Shown piece after piece: positions 1 to 12,214 of a stretch of 64,000 nucleotides of DNA (the stretch's first letter is position 1; every line of letters begins with the position of its first letter). The position numbers were made by a program, and so were the translations under genes. The DNA comes from Streptosporangium carneum (lineage in GTDB: Bacteria > Actinomycetota > Actinomycetes > Streptosporangiales > Streptosporangiaceae). Location of the stretch: the NCBI RefSeq assembly GCF_027922005.1, contig NZ_BSEV01000009.1:146860-210859 (forward strand), written 5' to 3'. The notes below the pieces were generated by a model. That model was given only the letters and a program-made list of their open reading frames with translations, had not been told where the DNA came from and did not search any database.

Positions 1-732
1 TGCAACAGGTTCTCCACCGCGGGCGGCACGGCGATCTGCCTCGTCGCCAAGCCGGGGGCGCTGGTCACCACGGACGCGGTGATCCTCGACCGCTCCATGA
101 AGGAGACCCGCAGGATCAAGCTGGCGGGCATCCCCAACCGGGCCAGGGTGTCGCCGAGCGGCCGGATGGCGTCGTGGACCGTGTTCGTCACCGGCGACTC
201 CTACAGCGACGGCGCCTTCTCCACCTGGAGCGGGATCCTCGACACCCGCACCGGCTACGTCGTCACCAACATCGAGGACATCCCGCTGACCCTCGACGGA
301 CGCCGCTACCACGCGCCGGACGTGAACTACTGGGGCATCACCTTCGCCGCCGACGACAACCGGTTCTACGCCACGGTCGCCACCAAGGGGAAGACCTACC
401 TCGTCGAGGGCGACTACGGGGCGTGGCGGGCGCGGACGCTCAGGGAGAACGTCGAGTGCCCCTCGCTGTCACCCGACGGCACCCGCCTGGTGTTCAAGAA
501 GCGGGTCTCCTCCGACCCGCGCCGGATGTGGCGCCTGCACCTGCTGGACCTGGCCACCATGCGCGAGACGCCGCTGGCCGAGACCGCGAACGTCGACGAC
601 CAGGCGGCCTGGCTCGACGACCGCACGGTGATGTACGCCAGGGGCGGGGACGTCTGGTCGGTCCCCGCGGACGGCTCCGGCGCCCCGAAGCCACTGCTGC
701 GAGGAGCCTCGTCCCCGGTGGCGGTCCGGTAG
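1..732 (+). CDS. TolB/WD40-like beta-propeller protein, 3' part
   Basis: The frame is open from the first base, so the start lies upstream of the window; 243 codons are visible. The text contains PD40-type repeat signatures such as LSPDGTRLVFKK and alternating beta-rich segments ending in WSVPADGSG, typical of TolB-like propeller blades. Such proteins are usually exported or membrane-anchored and act as binding scaffolds, but the N-terminus that would show a signal is missing. No enzymatic motif is visible and the substrate is unknown. The next gene begins about 150 bases later on the same strand. I am sure it is a propeller-like protein, not of its function. Confidence 0.6.
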   Translation, partial: CNRFSTAGGTAICLVAKPGALVTTDAVILDRSMKETRRIKLAGIPNRARVSPSGRMASWTVFVTGDSYSDGAFSTWSGILDTRTGYVVTNIEDIPLTLDGRRYHAPDVNYWGITFAADDNRFYATVATKGKTYLVEGDYGAWRARTLRENVECPSLSPDGTRLVFKKRVSSDPRRMWRLHLLDLATMRETPLAETANVDDQAAWLDDRTVMYARGGDVWSVPADGSGAPKPLLRGASSPVAVR

Positions 733-888
733 GCGGGAGGCGGGCGGGATATGACTTTTGACATCCGCGGCCCGCCGAACCGTCGTCCTCACGAAGGAGC
801 GGGTGATCCTCCGCCGAGCCGAGGAAGGGACGGCCTCCGCTTGCGACGATAACGGTGTCATGTTTCCGATCAGAGGAGATAAGGGACG

Positions 889-2223
889 ATGACCTACACG
901 CGGCGTTCCCGGCGGGGGCTCATGATCGCCGGACTCGGGCTGAGCGCGCTGTTCGCGACGGGCGCCGTCGCGCCGGTCGCGACGGCGGAGGCGACAGGGC
1001 CGGGAACGGGGCAGTCCTCCGTGGCGGAGACGGCGGCGTCACCCGGCTCCGGCCCGGCGTCGTCCGCGCTCGACCGGCAGGCGCTCGCCCGGACCCTCGA
1101 AGCCGTCCACGAGGCGGGCATGTACGGCGTCTACTCCAGCGTGCGGGACCGCTGGGCGTCCTGGGACGGCGCGGCGGGAGTGGCCGACGTGGAGACCCGG
1201 CGGCCGGTCAAGGCGAAGACGCTGCACCGGGTCGGCAGCATCACCAAGACCTTCACCGCGGTCGCGATCCTCCAGCAGGTGGAAAAGGGACGCATCGACC
1301 TGGACGCGCCCGTCGCGCGCTACCGGCCCGCGCTGCTGCCGCCCTCGCTCGGCCAGAAGGTCACGGTGCGGATGCTGCTCAACCACACCAGCGGCATCGG
1401 CGACTACGTCCTGAGCGCCTTCCCCTCCCTGGCCTCGGGGTCCGCCGCGAGCCTGGACGAGCACCGTTTCCGCGACATCCCGCCCAGGGAGCTGGTGCGG
1501 CTCGGCGTGAAGGCCCAGCCGACGGGGGCGCCCGGGGAGCGCTGGTCCTACTCCAACACCAACTACGTCATCCTCGGGCTCCTGCTGGAGACGGTGACCG
1601 GCGCCGACGCCGAGACGTACATCACCGAGAACGTGATCCGCAGAGCCGGGCTGCGCGACACCTTCTTCCCGCGCGGGGCGACCATCCCCGGACGGCACTC
1701 CAGGGCGTACGAGTCGTTCTACGGGTTCATCGACCCGCCCCGCGACTACAGCGTCTACGACATGTCGTGGGCAAGCACGGCGGGCGCGATCGTCTCGACG
1801 ACGGCCGACCTCGACCGGTTCTACCGGCAGCTGCTGGGCGGCGGGCTCCTGCCCGCCGCCCAGCTCGAGCAGATGCGGACCACCGTGCCGGTCACCAACG
1901 AGCAGGGCGAGGTCATGATTCACTACGGCCTCGGCATCTACGCCCAGGACCTGCCCTGCGGCAGGTTCTGGGGCCACGACGGAGCGGTGTTCGGCATGGG
2001 CACCCTCTCCCTGTCCAGCCCGGACGGCAACCGCCAGATCTCCCTGGGGCACAACCTGATGAAGTACCAGCGCTTCGACGACAACGGCGTCCTCCAGCCG
2101 CACCCGATCGACTTCGCGCTCGGCGAGCACGTCCTGCGGGCACTGTGCGGCTCCGGTGCGACGGCGGCCAAGGGCGCCCCCTTCGTGCCCTTCCCCACCC
2201 AGCAGGTCCTCGTCAAGAGGTAG
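889..2223 (+). CDS. secreted serine hydrolase (beta-lactamase / D-Ala-D-Ala carboxypeptidase fold)
   Basis: 444 residues. The N-terminus carries an Arg-rich stretch (RRSRRG) and a hydrophobic segment ending near AxA, so it is a secreted protein, possibly Tat-dependent. Class C beta-lactamase-like motifs are in order: SITK (catalytic Ser about 117, Lys about 120), YSN at about 221 and HDG at about 363, which replaces the KTG triad. This family includes DD-carboxypeptidases, esterases and peptidases of the R61 type; the substrate cannot be told from sequence. The ATG is preceded by AGGAGA at a good distance. It converges on the penicillin-binding protein gene, with a shared hairpin between them. 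Confidence 0.85.
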   Translation: MTYTRRSRRGLMIAGLGLSALFATGAVAPVATAEATGPGTGQSSVAETAASPGSGPASSALDRQALARTLEAVHEAGMYGVYSSVRDRWASWDGAAGVADVETRRPVKAKTLHRVGSITKTFTAVAILQQVEKGRIDLDAPVARYRPALLPPSLGQKVTVRMLLNHTSGIGDYVLSAFPSLASGSAASLDEHRFRDIPPRELVRLGVKAQPTGAPGERWSYSNTNYVILGLLLETVTGADAETYITENVIRRAGLRDTFFPRGATIPGRHSRAYESFYGFIDPPRDYSVYDMSWASTAGAIVSTTADLDRFYRQLLGGGLLPAAQLEQMRTTVPVTNEQGEVMIHYGLGIYAQDLPCGRFWGHDGAVFGMGTLSLSSPDGNRQISLGHNLMKYQRFDDNGVLQPHPIDFALGEHVLRALCGSGATAAKGAPFVPFPTQQVLVKR

Positions 2224-2229
2224 CCGCCC

Positions 2230-2272
2230 GAGCCCGGCGCGGGCGGCCGCGAGGCGGTCCCGCGCCGGGCTC
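2230..2272. terminator. bidirectional terminator hairpin
   Basis: A perfect 14-bp inverted repeat (GAGCCCGGCGCGGG and its complement, 2230-2243 and 2259-2272) lies between two convergent stop codons, with a 15-base loop. No long T tract follows, which is usual in high-GC genomes. Confidence 0.6.
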
Positions 2273-4538
2273 AGCGGTAGCGGTGCCGCTGCTTCCACTG
2301 CCTCCAGCGTGACTTCCACTCCCGGTGACCGCGGTCCCCGCGCAGGCCGTGCCGCCTCTGGGGCTCGGCGGCCCAGCCGTCCGCCCGGTCGCCGGCTCGG
2401 CCGTCCTCGCCGTCCTTCTCCTTCTCCTCGTCCTTCTCCAGGCCGGGTGTGTAGCCGCCGCCGAAACGGCCCATGTCCGGGTGGTGGAAGGAGGTGGGGG
2501 AGACGTCGCGCAGGGCGGCCTCCATGGACGCCACCCAGATGGGGCCGGGCAGGGAGGCGCCCTGCACCTGGCCGTAGTACTCGCCGCCGATCGTCACGTC
2601 GCGCAGCGGGTAGCGGTAGGAGCCCCTGATGTCTCCCAGACTGACCGCGGCGGCCAGATCCGGGGTGTACCCGGCGAACCAGGCCGAGGTGTAGCCGTTG
2701 TTCGTGCCGGTCTTGCCCGCCGCGTCGCGCCCGATGTCCTGGCCCGTCATGGTCCCCCTGGTGAACACCCCGGACAGCACGTGGTTCACCGCGTCCGCCA
2801 CGCCGCGCTCGATCGCCTGCACGCAGCTCGGCGGCACCGCGACGCGCGTCCCGTCCCGTTCGACCATGTCGACGATGGCCATCGGACGGCAGTAGCGGCC
2901 CCGCGCGCCGAACGCGGCGAACGCCGCCGCCACCGTCACCGGGTCCATCTCGTTTACCCCGAGGGTGAAGGTCGGCACCTCGTGGAGCGGCGTGCCGTCC
3001 GCGCGGGTCACGCCGAGCGCCTTGGCCGTCCTGACCACCTGGCACAGGCCGACCCTGCGCTCCAGCATCATGTAGAAGATGTTCACCGACTTCCAGGTGC
3101 CGGTCGAGATGCTCTGCGGGCCGCCGCTGCCCTCCCCGCTGGCGTTGAAGATCTCGGCGTTCGGGGCGTTCACCCGGTGTCCGTGGCAGTCGAAGTAGCC
3201 GCTGGAGGGCACGAACCGGCCCGGGGTCATGAAACCGTCGTCGAACCGCCAGCCCCTGCCCAGCGCGGTCGCCAGGGTGAACACCTTGAACGTCGACCCC
3301 GCCTGGAATCCCTGCCCGCCGCCGTGCGCCACGTCGGCGGGCAGGTTGTAGGTGGTGCTGGGGCCGTTCCTGTGGTCGCCGGAGTTGCGGCCGTACCTCT
3401 TGCTCGCCGCCATCGCCACGATCCGCCCGGTTCCCGGCTCGACCATCGCCTCCGCCGCCACCTCGGTGTCCTCCTGGGACACCCGGGAGGAGATGGCCCG
3501 CTGCGCGGCCCGCTGGGCCCGCGGGTCGAGAGTGGTGCGCAGGACGACGCCGCCCCTGGCCAGCAGACGCTCCCGCGCCGCCCGGTTGTGGCCGAACGCC
3601 GGGTTGTTCACCAGTTCCCGGTGGACGTAGAGGCAGAAGTAGGGGTAGGCGCTCCCGGCACAGCCGCCCGGCTCCGGCTTCAGACGGATGTTCAGCGGCT
3701 CACGCTTGACGGCCTCCGCCTGCGCCACCGGGATGTTCCCCAGCTGCGCCATCCGGTCCAGCACGATGTCCCTGCGCTCCCGCAGCCGCTGCCTGCGCTG
3801 CGGGCCGAGCGAGGGGTCCGTGGCGTACGGCGTTCGCACCGCGCCCGCCAGCGTCGCGGCCTGCCGCAGGGTCAGCTCGGAGGCGGAGACCGAGAAGAAC
3901 CGCTGGGCGGCGGCCTCCACCCCGAACGCCCCCGCGCCGAAGTAGGCGATGTTGAGGTAGCGCTCGAGGATCTCGGCCTTGCTGTACTTCTTCTCCATCG
4001 CCAGCGCGTAGCGCAGCTCGGTGATCTTGCGCCTGATGCTCGGCTCGCGCGCCCTGTCACGCTCCGCCTCCGTCTCCGCGCCCTCCACCAGGATGTTCTT
4101 CACCAGCTGCTGGGTGAGGGAGGAGCCGCCCTGCCGCACCCCGCCCGCCTGCGTGTTGGTCACCAGCGCCCGCAGGGTTCCCTTGACGTCCAGGCCCGCG
4201 TGCTCGTAGAAACGGGAGTCCTCGATCGCCACGATCGCCTCGCGCATGACGGGGGCGACCTGGTCGAGCTTCACGATCTTCCGGTTCTCGGTGTAGAACT
4301 GCGCGAACTGCCTGCCGTTCCTGTCCAGCAGCACCGTCCGCTCGGGGAGCGGGTCCTCGCGCGGGCTCGGCGGCAGATCGACGAAGGTGCGCGCGACCCG
4401 GTTGGTGGTGATGCCGGCGCCGCCGACCACCGGCAGGGCGGCGGCGGCCACCAGCAGGCCGCAGAGCACGCCGCAGGCCGTCAGCCCGGCCAGGCACGCG
4501 CTGAGGCCGCGCCTCACCTCGGATGATCGCGATGTCAC
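2271..4538 (-). CDS. bifunctional class A penicillin-binding protein (transglycosylase/transpeptidase)
   Basis: 755 residues: a short cytoplasmic N-terminus, one membrane anchor (about 12-40), a GT51 transglycosylase domain and a transpeptidase domain. Transglycosylase motifs are EDSRFYEHAG (catalytic Glu about 106), GGSSLTQQ and KAEILERYLN. Transpeptidase motifs are STFK (nucleophile Ser about 414), SVN (about 484) and KTGT (about 609), so both activities should be intact. It polymerises and cross-links peptidoglycan outside the membrane. The last 50 or so residues are highly charged and probably disordered. It follows murA by about 50 bases on the same strand, so the two are likely co-transcribed wall genes. 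Confidence 0.93.
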   Translation of the reverse strand: MTSRSSEVRRGLSACLAGLTACGVLCGLLVAAAALPVVGGAGITTNRVARTFVDLPPSPREDPLPERTVLLDRNGRQFAQFYTENRKIVKLDQVAPVMREAIVAIEDSRFYEHAGLDVKGTLRALVTNTQAGGVRQGGSSLTQQLVKNILVEGAETEAERDRAREPSIRRKITELRYALAMEKKYSKAEILERYLNIAYFGAGAFGVEAAAQRFFSVSASELTLRQAATLAGAVRTPYATDPSLGPQRRQRLRERRDIVLDRMAQLGNIPVAQAEAVKREPLNIRLKPEPGGCAGSAYPYFCLYVHRELVNNPAFGHNRAARERLLARGGVVLRTTLDPRAQRAAQRAISSRVSQEDTEVAAEAMVEPGTGRIVAMAASKRYGRNSGDHRNGPSTTYNLPADVAHGGGQGFQAGSTFKVFTLATALGRGWRFDDGFMTPGRFVPSSGYFDCHGHRVNAPNAEIFNASGEGSGGPQSISTGTWKSVNIFYMMLERRVGLCQVVRTAKALGVTRADGTPLHEVPTFTLGVNEMDPVTVAAAFAAFGARGRYCRPMAIVDMVERDGTRVAVPPSCVQAIERGVADAVNHVLSGVFTRGTMTGQDIGRDAAGKTGTNNGYTSAWFAGYTPDLAAAVSLGDIRGSYRYPLRDVTIGGEYYGQVQGASLPGPIWVASMEAALRDVSPTSFHHPDMGRFGGGYTPGLEKDEEKEKDGEDGRAGDRADGWAAEPQRRHGLRGDRGHREWKSRWRQWKQRHRYR

Positions 4539-4590
4539 GGATAGTAACGTGCGGCCGGGTGGCCGAGGACAAACACCCGGCTGTGAATCT

Positions 4591-5907
4591 TTACCCTTCC
4601 TGGACCTCTTCCCTGCTGATCTGCAGGCCCAGCGAGGCGAACTGCTCGAACGGGCGGTGGTAACCCCGCTCGATGTGGTGCACCCCGCGCAGTGTCGAGG
4701 TGCCCTCGGCCGCGGCGGCCGCGAGCACGGCGGAGAACCCGGCCCGGATGTCGGGCAGCGTCACGTCGGCCCCGCGCAGCTTCGACACGCCCCGCACGAC
4801 CGCCGAGTGCTTGGCGTTGGTGTCGTGGTAGCGGCAGGCGGGGCCGCCGAGGCACACGTCGAAGACCTCGATCTCACAGCCCATCCTCTGCAGCGCGGGC
4901 ACGTAGACGAGGCGGTTCTCGAAGACCGTCTCGTGCAGCACCGACATGCCCTGGGCCTGCGTGAACAGCACCATCAGCGGCGTCTGCCAGTCGGTCATGA
5001 ACCCGGGGTGCGTGTCGGTCTGCACCGCGGCGGCCCGCAGCCCGTCCGGGGCCGACGCCGACACGTAGTCGTCGGTGATGTCCATCTCCGCGCCCATCCT
5101 GGCGAGCGTGGTGATGGCGGTGACCAGGCGGTCCTGGGGGCACCCGTGCACCCGCACCTCGCCGCCGGTGATCAGGCCCGCCGCGAGGTAGGAGAACGCC
5201 TCGATCCGGTCGCCGTTGAGCCAGGTCGAGGCGCCGCGCAGCCGGTCGACCCCCTCGATCACGATGCGCCGGTCGGGGCTGAGCTCGATGCGCGCGCCCA
5301 TGCGCTGCAGGAACAGGGCGAGCTCCACCACCTCGGGCTCCATGGCCGCGCCCTTGAGCACGGTCTTGCCCTCGGCCAGCACCGCCGACATCAGGATCGT
5401 CTCCGTCGCGCCCACACTCGGGTAGGGCAGCTCGATTCTGGTGCCGCGCAGCCGCCTGGCCTTGGCGTAGACCCCCGTGTCGCTCACCTCGACCTCGGCG
5501 CCCATCGCGCGCAGCGCCTCGACGTGGAAGTCGACGGGCCTGCGCCCGATTGGGTCGCCGCCGACCAGCGGCACGAAGGCCTCGCCCGCCAGGTGCAGCA
5601 GCGGTCCCAGCATCAGGATGGGGATCCGGTTGAGGCCGGTGAACGCCGCGGGAACGTGCGGATTGATCTGATCGCCCCTGGTGAGGCTGATCTCACGGGG
5701 GGTGATCTCCACGTTGATGCCGAGCGCCCGCAGCATCTGCGCGGTGATTCCGACCTCGCCCACGTCGGGGGCGTTGTGGATCGTGCTCTCGCCGGTGCCC
5801 AGCATCGCCGCGACCATGTGCTTGGACACGCCGTTCTTCGAACCGCGGACCTCCACGTCGCCGCGGAGCGGCCCGGAAGGCTCGATCAGCCATACCTCTT
5901 CGTTCAC
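4591..5907 (-). CDS. murA: UDP-N-acetylglucosamine 1-carboxyvinyltransferase, Asp-type
   Basis: 438 residues from the chosen GTG. It transfers enolpyruvate from PEP to UDP-GlcNAc, the first committed step of peptidoglycan synthesis in the cytoplasm. Visible family marks are GSKNG near the N-terminus (substrate-binding Lys about 24), the ETVFENR block and the DIRAG block near the C-terminus. The active-site loop reads GGDPIGRRPVDFH, so the usual catalytic Cys is Asp (residue 118 here), as in mycobacterial MurA, which is insensitive to fosfomycin. A start at 5949 is possible, but family proteins begin close to the GTG at 5907. That start has a TACGCT hexamer just upstream and no clear ribosome site, so it may be leaderless. 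Confidence 0.88.
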   Translation of the reverse strand: MNEEVWLIEPSGPLRGDVEVRGSKNGVSKHMVAAMLGTGESTIHNAPDVGEVGITAQMLRALGINVEITPREISLTRGDQINPHVPAAFTGLNRIPILMLGPLLHLAGEAFVPLVGGDPIGRRPVDFHVEALRAMGAEVEVSDTGVYAKARRLRGTRIELPYPSVGATETILMSAVLAEGKTVLKGAAMEPEVVELALFLQRMGARIELSPDRRIVIEGVDRLRGASTWLNGDRIEAFSYLAAGLITGGEVRVHGCPQDRLVTAITTLARMGAEMDITDDYVSASAPDGLRAAAVQTDTHPGFMTDWQTPLMVLFTQAQGMSVLHETVFENRLVYVPALQRMGCEIEVFDVCLGGPACRYHDTNAKHSAVVRGVSKLRGADVTLPDIRAGFSAVLAAAAAEGTSTLRGVHHIERGYHRPFEQFASLGLQISREEVQEG

Positions 5908-5973
5908 TCGGACAGCGTAACGGGATTCGCCCTGACTCTCCGGGAACACGACCCGGGATCGGTAACATCGGGC

Positions 5974-5997
5974 ACATCAGTACAGACATCAGTACAG
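5974..5997. repeat. 12-bp tandem direct repeat between divergent genes
   Basis: ACATCAGTACAG occurs twice in direct succession (5974-5985, 5986-5997), in the short divergent spacer between murA and the following membrane-protein gene. It could be a regulator site, but only the repeat itself is seen. Confidence 0.5.
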
Positions 5998-6014
5998 CGG
6001 GTAGGGGGAACACT

Positions 6015-6563
6015 TTGCGGCACGCGCGCGACTTCGCCGTCACCGTGCTGGTGCTGGGTCTTCTCGGAGTGGTGGCGGGTGTCCTGTGGTCGCTTCTCGC
6101 GCCGCGTCCGCCGTACGCCATGACCGGCCAGGGGCCGTTCCTGGCCGACCCCTCGACCCAGGCGCTGATCGCGGCGGACGGCTGGTTCGCGGCCGTCACC
6201 GGCGCGGTCGGCCTGGCCTGCGGAGCCGTCGGCTACAGCCTGTCGCGCAGCGGGCGACCCCTGGCCGTCGTCCTCGGCCTGGCGGGAGGCGGTCTGCTGG
6301 GGTCCTACCTCGCGCTGCTGGTCGGCAGGGTCGTCAACCTCGGCCCGGCGAACGTCACGGCCTCCGGCAAGACGATGTCCCTGTTCCCCGGCCCGCTCGA
6401 CCTGACCGCCCACGGCGTGATGTACGCGTGGCCGACCCTCGCCGTCGGCCTCTTCTTCGCGCTGGAGGGCATCGCGGGCTACCGGGACTCGCCGCTGCGC
6501 AGGCCGTTCGGCGGCCAGGACCCCTACGGCCCGCTGTCCAGCTACGACATCAGCGATCGGTAG
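6015..6563 (+). CDS. small multi-pass membrane protein, DUF2567-like
   Basis: 182 residues with a TTG start preceded by GTAGGGGGAA. Four hydrophobic segments are seen: about 7-27, 55-75, 83-103 and 132-152. The stretch WSLLAPRPPY after the first segment and the overall plan resemble actinobacterial DUF2567-type proteins; this is a recollection-level match. No catalytic or transport motif is visible. It is divergent from murA, with a 12-bp tandem repeat in the spacer. Function unknown. Confidence 0.7.
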   Translation: MRHARDFAVTVLVLGLLGVVAGVLWSLLAPRPPYAMTGQGPFLADPSTQALIAADGWFAAVTGAVGLACGAVGYSLSRSGRPLAVVLGLAGGGLLGSYLALLVGRVVNLGPANVTASGKTMSLFPGPLDLTAHGVMYAWPTLAVGLFFALEGIAGYRDSPLRRPFGGQDPYGPLSSYDISDR

Positions 6564-6616
6564 CCCGCGCCGTTCCGCCCCGGGACGGAAAACGCCGGGG
6601 GCGGGAATCCGGATGT

Positions 6617-6892
6617 TCAGTCGATGGAATAAACGTAACGGAAATACCATCCCGGAAGAATGCTGTAGCGGGGAACGCCGGTCGCGGAATAGAAGCAGGA
6701 CGCGGTGTAGGCGTCCGGTGGTTCGTGCAGGGCGGCGCTAGAGGCGTTGCAGGTGCTCTGAACCTCGAACGGTCCTTGATACGAGACCCGGTACGTACGG
6801 CCGGATTCGGCGTTCGCGATGCCGCCGGATATCGCGAACAGGCTGATCAGGCCCACTGTCAGCGCCGCCAGGCGCGCTTTCCGTCCTGCCAT
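6617..6892 (-). CDS. small secreted protein of unknown function
   Basis: 91 residues. The ATG at 6892 has a strong GGAGGG site eight bases upstream and is followed by a clear Sec signal peptide, with Lys/Arg residues, a hydrophobic core (LAALTVGLISLFAISGG) and an ANA cleavage motif. The mature part is about 60 residues with two Cys, likely one disulphide, and several Tyr and Trp residues. A longer reading frame starts at 7012, but its extra residues lack a ribosome site and would bury the signal peptide. I do not recognise the family. Confidence 0.65.
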   Translation of the reverse strand: MAGRKARLAALTVGLISLFAISGGIANAESGRTYRVSYQGPFEVQSTCNASSAALHEPPDAYTASCFYSATGVPRYSILPGWYFRYVYSID

Positions 6893-7011
6893 TTCATGCT
6901 CCCTCCGGCGGGAGGTCCCGGCGGTCGCCGGCTGTTTCCCGCCTCTCCACTGCGAACATGACCGAGAACGAAAATCATTCTGACATGAATGGGCGACGAA
7001 GCGTAGGCCCA

Positions 7012-7062
7012 AAAAAGGGGCCGCATGGTTTCCGGTCGCCGGTGAAACCCCCGGCCCTTTTT
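7012..7062 (-). terminator. terminator downstream of the amidase
   Basis: Read on the minus strand, a GGGCCG/CGGCCC stem encloses an inner GGTTTC/GAAACC stem and is followed by a run of T. The opposite strand also ends in T after the stem, so it may work both ways. It lies just after the amidase stop. Confidence 0.6.
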
Positions 7063-7073
7063 CGTGCGGGCCG

Positions 7074-7101
7074 GAAAAGGGGTCAGCGAAAAGGGGTCAG
7101 C
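7074..7101. repeat. 14-bp tandem duplication at the amidase stop
   Basis: GAAAAGGGGTCAGC is repeated exactly (7074-7087, 7088-7101). The second copy contains the amidase stop codon, so the duplication probably arose at the 3' end of that gene. Confidence 0.6.
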
Positions 7102-8488
7102 CGAGAGCGGGTCTGCGGGCGCCGTGGCCGGTGGCCCGCTCGAAGGCGTGGGCCAGGCGCAGCACGCCCATGTCGTCGAAGGGGCGTCCGACGATCTGCA
7201 CGCCGACCGGGAGCCCGTCCGAGGTGAACCCGCAGGGCACGGAGGCCGCGGGGGCGTGCAGCACGCTGATCCAGTAGGCCGAGCGCATCCAGGCCAGGTA
7301 GTCGGGCAGCGGCTCGCCGTTGATCTCCGAGACGTGCGGCGCGTCGACGGGGAACGGCGGCACCTGGCTGACCGGGGCCAGCAGGAAGTCGTAGGTGTCG
7401 AAGAAGGCGTTCATCCGCCGGTAGAGGCCGCTGCGCAGCCGTTCGGCCCTGGCAAGGTCGGCCCCGGTCAGGCCGAGGCCCTGTTCGACGTTCCAGCGCA
7501 CGTTCGCGCCGAGCTCCTCCTGCGGCAGGCCGCCGTAGGACAGCGCGTAGTACCACGCCCGGTAGATCCGGAAGGCGTCCTCGGCGTCGGAGAGGTTCAG
7601 CGTGACCTGCTCGACCTTCGCGCCCAGCTCCGCGAGCACCTCGGGGGCCCGCGCGGTGACCCGCGCCGTCTCCACGTCGACCGGCAGCCCGCCCAGGTCG
7701 GGGCTCCACGCCACGCGCATCCCCCGCAGGCCCGTCTCGAGCGGCCCGGCGAACACCGCGCCGCTCTCGGTGATCGACAGGGGGGAGGCGGCGTCGAAGC
7801 CGGAGATCACGCTCATCAGCAGCGCCAGGTCCGCCACGGTGCGGGCCATCGGCCCCGGCACGCCGAGGGTGAACCACGCGGTCGTCGGCGAGGGGGAGGG
7901 CACCCGTCCCGGGGTGGGGCGCAGCCCGACCACGTTGCAGAAGGAGGCCGGGTTGCGCAGCGAGCCGCCCATGTCGGAGCCGTCGGCGAGCGGCACCATC
8001 CCGGTCGCCAGCGCGGCCGCCGCCCCGCCGCTGCTGCCGCCCGCCGACTTCGACAGGTCGTAGGGGTTGCGGGTCGCGCCGAACAGCTCGTTCACCGTGT
8101 GGGAGCCGGTGCCGAACTCCGGGGTGTTGGTCTTGCCGACCGTGATCGCCCCCGCCTCGCGCATCCGCCGCACGACGGGGGAGTCCTGGAGGGGCACGTG
8201 GTCGGCGAACAGCGGCGAGCCGTACGTGGTGCGGACCCCCGCGACGTCGGCCAGGTCCTTGTGCGCGACCGGCAGGCCGTGGAGCGGCCCGCGCCAGTGC
8301 CCCCGGGCCAGGTCGCGGTCGGCCTCCCGGGCCTCGGCGAGCGCCCGCTCCGCCACCAGCGTGACGATCGCGTTGACGCGCGGGTTGACCTCTTCGATCC
8401 GGTCCAGATGCGCCTGGAGCAGCTCGACCGCGCCGACCTGTCCGGTCCGCAGCAGCTCCAGCATCTCGACAGCGGTCAGGTAAATCAT
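7097..8488 (-). CDS. amidase signature family hydrolase
   Basis: 463 residues from the ATG at 8488, which has a GGGGGA site. It is a cytoplasmic amide hydrolase with the Ser-cisSer-Lys triad: Lys about 77 in VAHKDL, the cis Ser about 152 in GGSSGG, and the nucleophile Ser about 176 in DMGGSLRNP. Length and motif order match the amidase signature family. The substrate is not predictable; GatA is unlikely because no gatB or gatC is adjacent. A reading frame to 8566 exists, but the family normally starts near here. The next minus-strand gene upstream is ybaK. Confidence 0.88.
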   Translation of the reverse strand: MIYLTAVEMLELLRTGQVGAVELLQAHLDRIEEVNPRVNAIVTLVAERALAEAREADRDLARGHWRGPLHGLPVAHKDLADVAGVRTTYGSPLFADHVPLQDSPVVRRMREAGAITVGKTNTPEFGTGSHTVNELFGATRNPYDLSKSAGGSSGGAAAALATGMVPLADGSDMGGSLRNPASFCNVVGLRPTPGRVPSPSPTTAWFTLGVPGPMARTVADLALLMSVISGFDAASPLSITESGAVFAGPLETGLRGMRVAWSPDLGGLPVDVETARVTARAPEVLAELGAKVEQVTLNLSDAEDAFRIYRAWYYALSYGGLPQEELGANVRWNVEQGLGLTGADLARAERLRSGLYRRMNAFFDTYDFLLAPVSQVPPFPVDAPHVSEINGEPLPDYLAWMRSAYWISVLHAPAASVPCGFTSDGLPVGVQIVGRPFDDMGVLRLAHAFERATGHGARRPALG

Positions 8489-8582
8489 CTGTCCCCCGAA
8501 TTCGCGTACGGCCCGGCCCCGAGTCTCGCCGACGGAGTGCCGGGACGCGTCGGCGATCTCTGACACCCGGTCCCGGGCGGGC

Positions 8583-9083
8583 CTACCCCGTCTTGCCGAT
8601 GGGGGCGGTGACCGCCCGCGTCAGCCGTACCAGCTCGGCGGGGGCCGTCTCGATCTGCAGCCCCCTGCGCCCGGCGGAGAAGTAGATCGTCTCGAAGTCG
8701 AGGGCGGAGGCGTCGACCACGGTGGGCAGCTGCCTGCGCTGGCCCAGCGGGCTGATCCCGCCGACCACGTAGCCGGTGACCCGCTCGACCTTGGCCGCGT
8801 CCGCCATGGCCGCCCGCTTGCTCTTCAGCGCCGCGGCGAAGGCCTTGAGGTCAAGCTTGCCGGCGACCGGCACGACCGCGACGGCGAGGCCGCTCTCCAC
8901 CTCGGCCACGAGCGTCTTGAAGATCTGCCCGTACGGCACGCCGAGCGCGTCGGCCGCCTCCTCGCCGTAGGCCTGGGCGCCTGCGTCGTGCTCGTAGGGG
9001 TGGAGGGTGAAGTCGACCTTGGCCTGGGTCAGCGCCACCGTCGCCGGGGTCCCCTGGCCGCCCTTGTTCCTGCTCTTGCTCAC
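8583..9083 (-). CDS. ybaK: Cys-tRNA(Pro)/Cys-tRNA(Cys) deacylase
   Basis: 166 residues with a GTG start. The sequence matches the YbaK/EbsC family of trans-editing proteins, which hydrolyse Cys wrongly attached to tRNA(Pro). Marks are PYGQIFKTLV with the conserved Lys, the VPVAGKLDLKAFA segment, and GGISPLGQRRQLPTVVD near the C-terminus. Length is typical. It is transcribed away from hisD; the roughly 100-base spacer carries the hisD promoter on the other strand. Confidence 0.9.
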   Translation of the reverse strand: MSKSRNKGGQGTPATVALTQAKVDFTLHPYEHDAGAQAYGEEAADALGVPYGQIFKTLVAEVESGLAVAVVPVAGKLDLKAFAAALKSKRAAMADAAKVERVTGYVVGGISPLGQRRQLPTVVDASALDFETIYFSAGRRGLQIETAPAELVRLTRAVTAPIGKTG

Positions 9084-9170
9084 GGGGGAATTGTAGTGGC
9101 CGAATAAAATCTACAACGTAAAGGGCGTGTCCGGATGGTGGACGGAACGAGAGCGGGTGCGGGACCTCCG

Positions 9171-9176
9171 TAGACT
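9171..9176 (+). promoter_or_regulatory. -10 box of a likely leaderless hisD transcript
   Basis: TAGACT ends six bases before the GTG start of hisD and no ribosome site is present, the usual layout of leaderless actinobacterial genes. No good -35 is seen. Confidence 0.45.
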
Positions 9177-9182
9177 GGACGG

Positions 9183-12174
<2,992 letters not shown>

Positions 12175-12214
12175 GCGGACGTCCCGTGAGCCCGCGCCCA
12201 GGGGAGGAGGAGGC

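Noticed and set aside
2325-4526. A 733-codon plus-strand frame opposite the penicillin-binding protein
   Set aside because: Shadow frame, rich in His, Arg, Val and Gly, with no domain; the minus-strand protein is complete.
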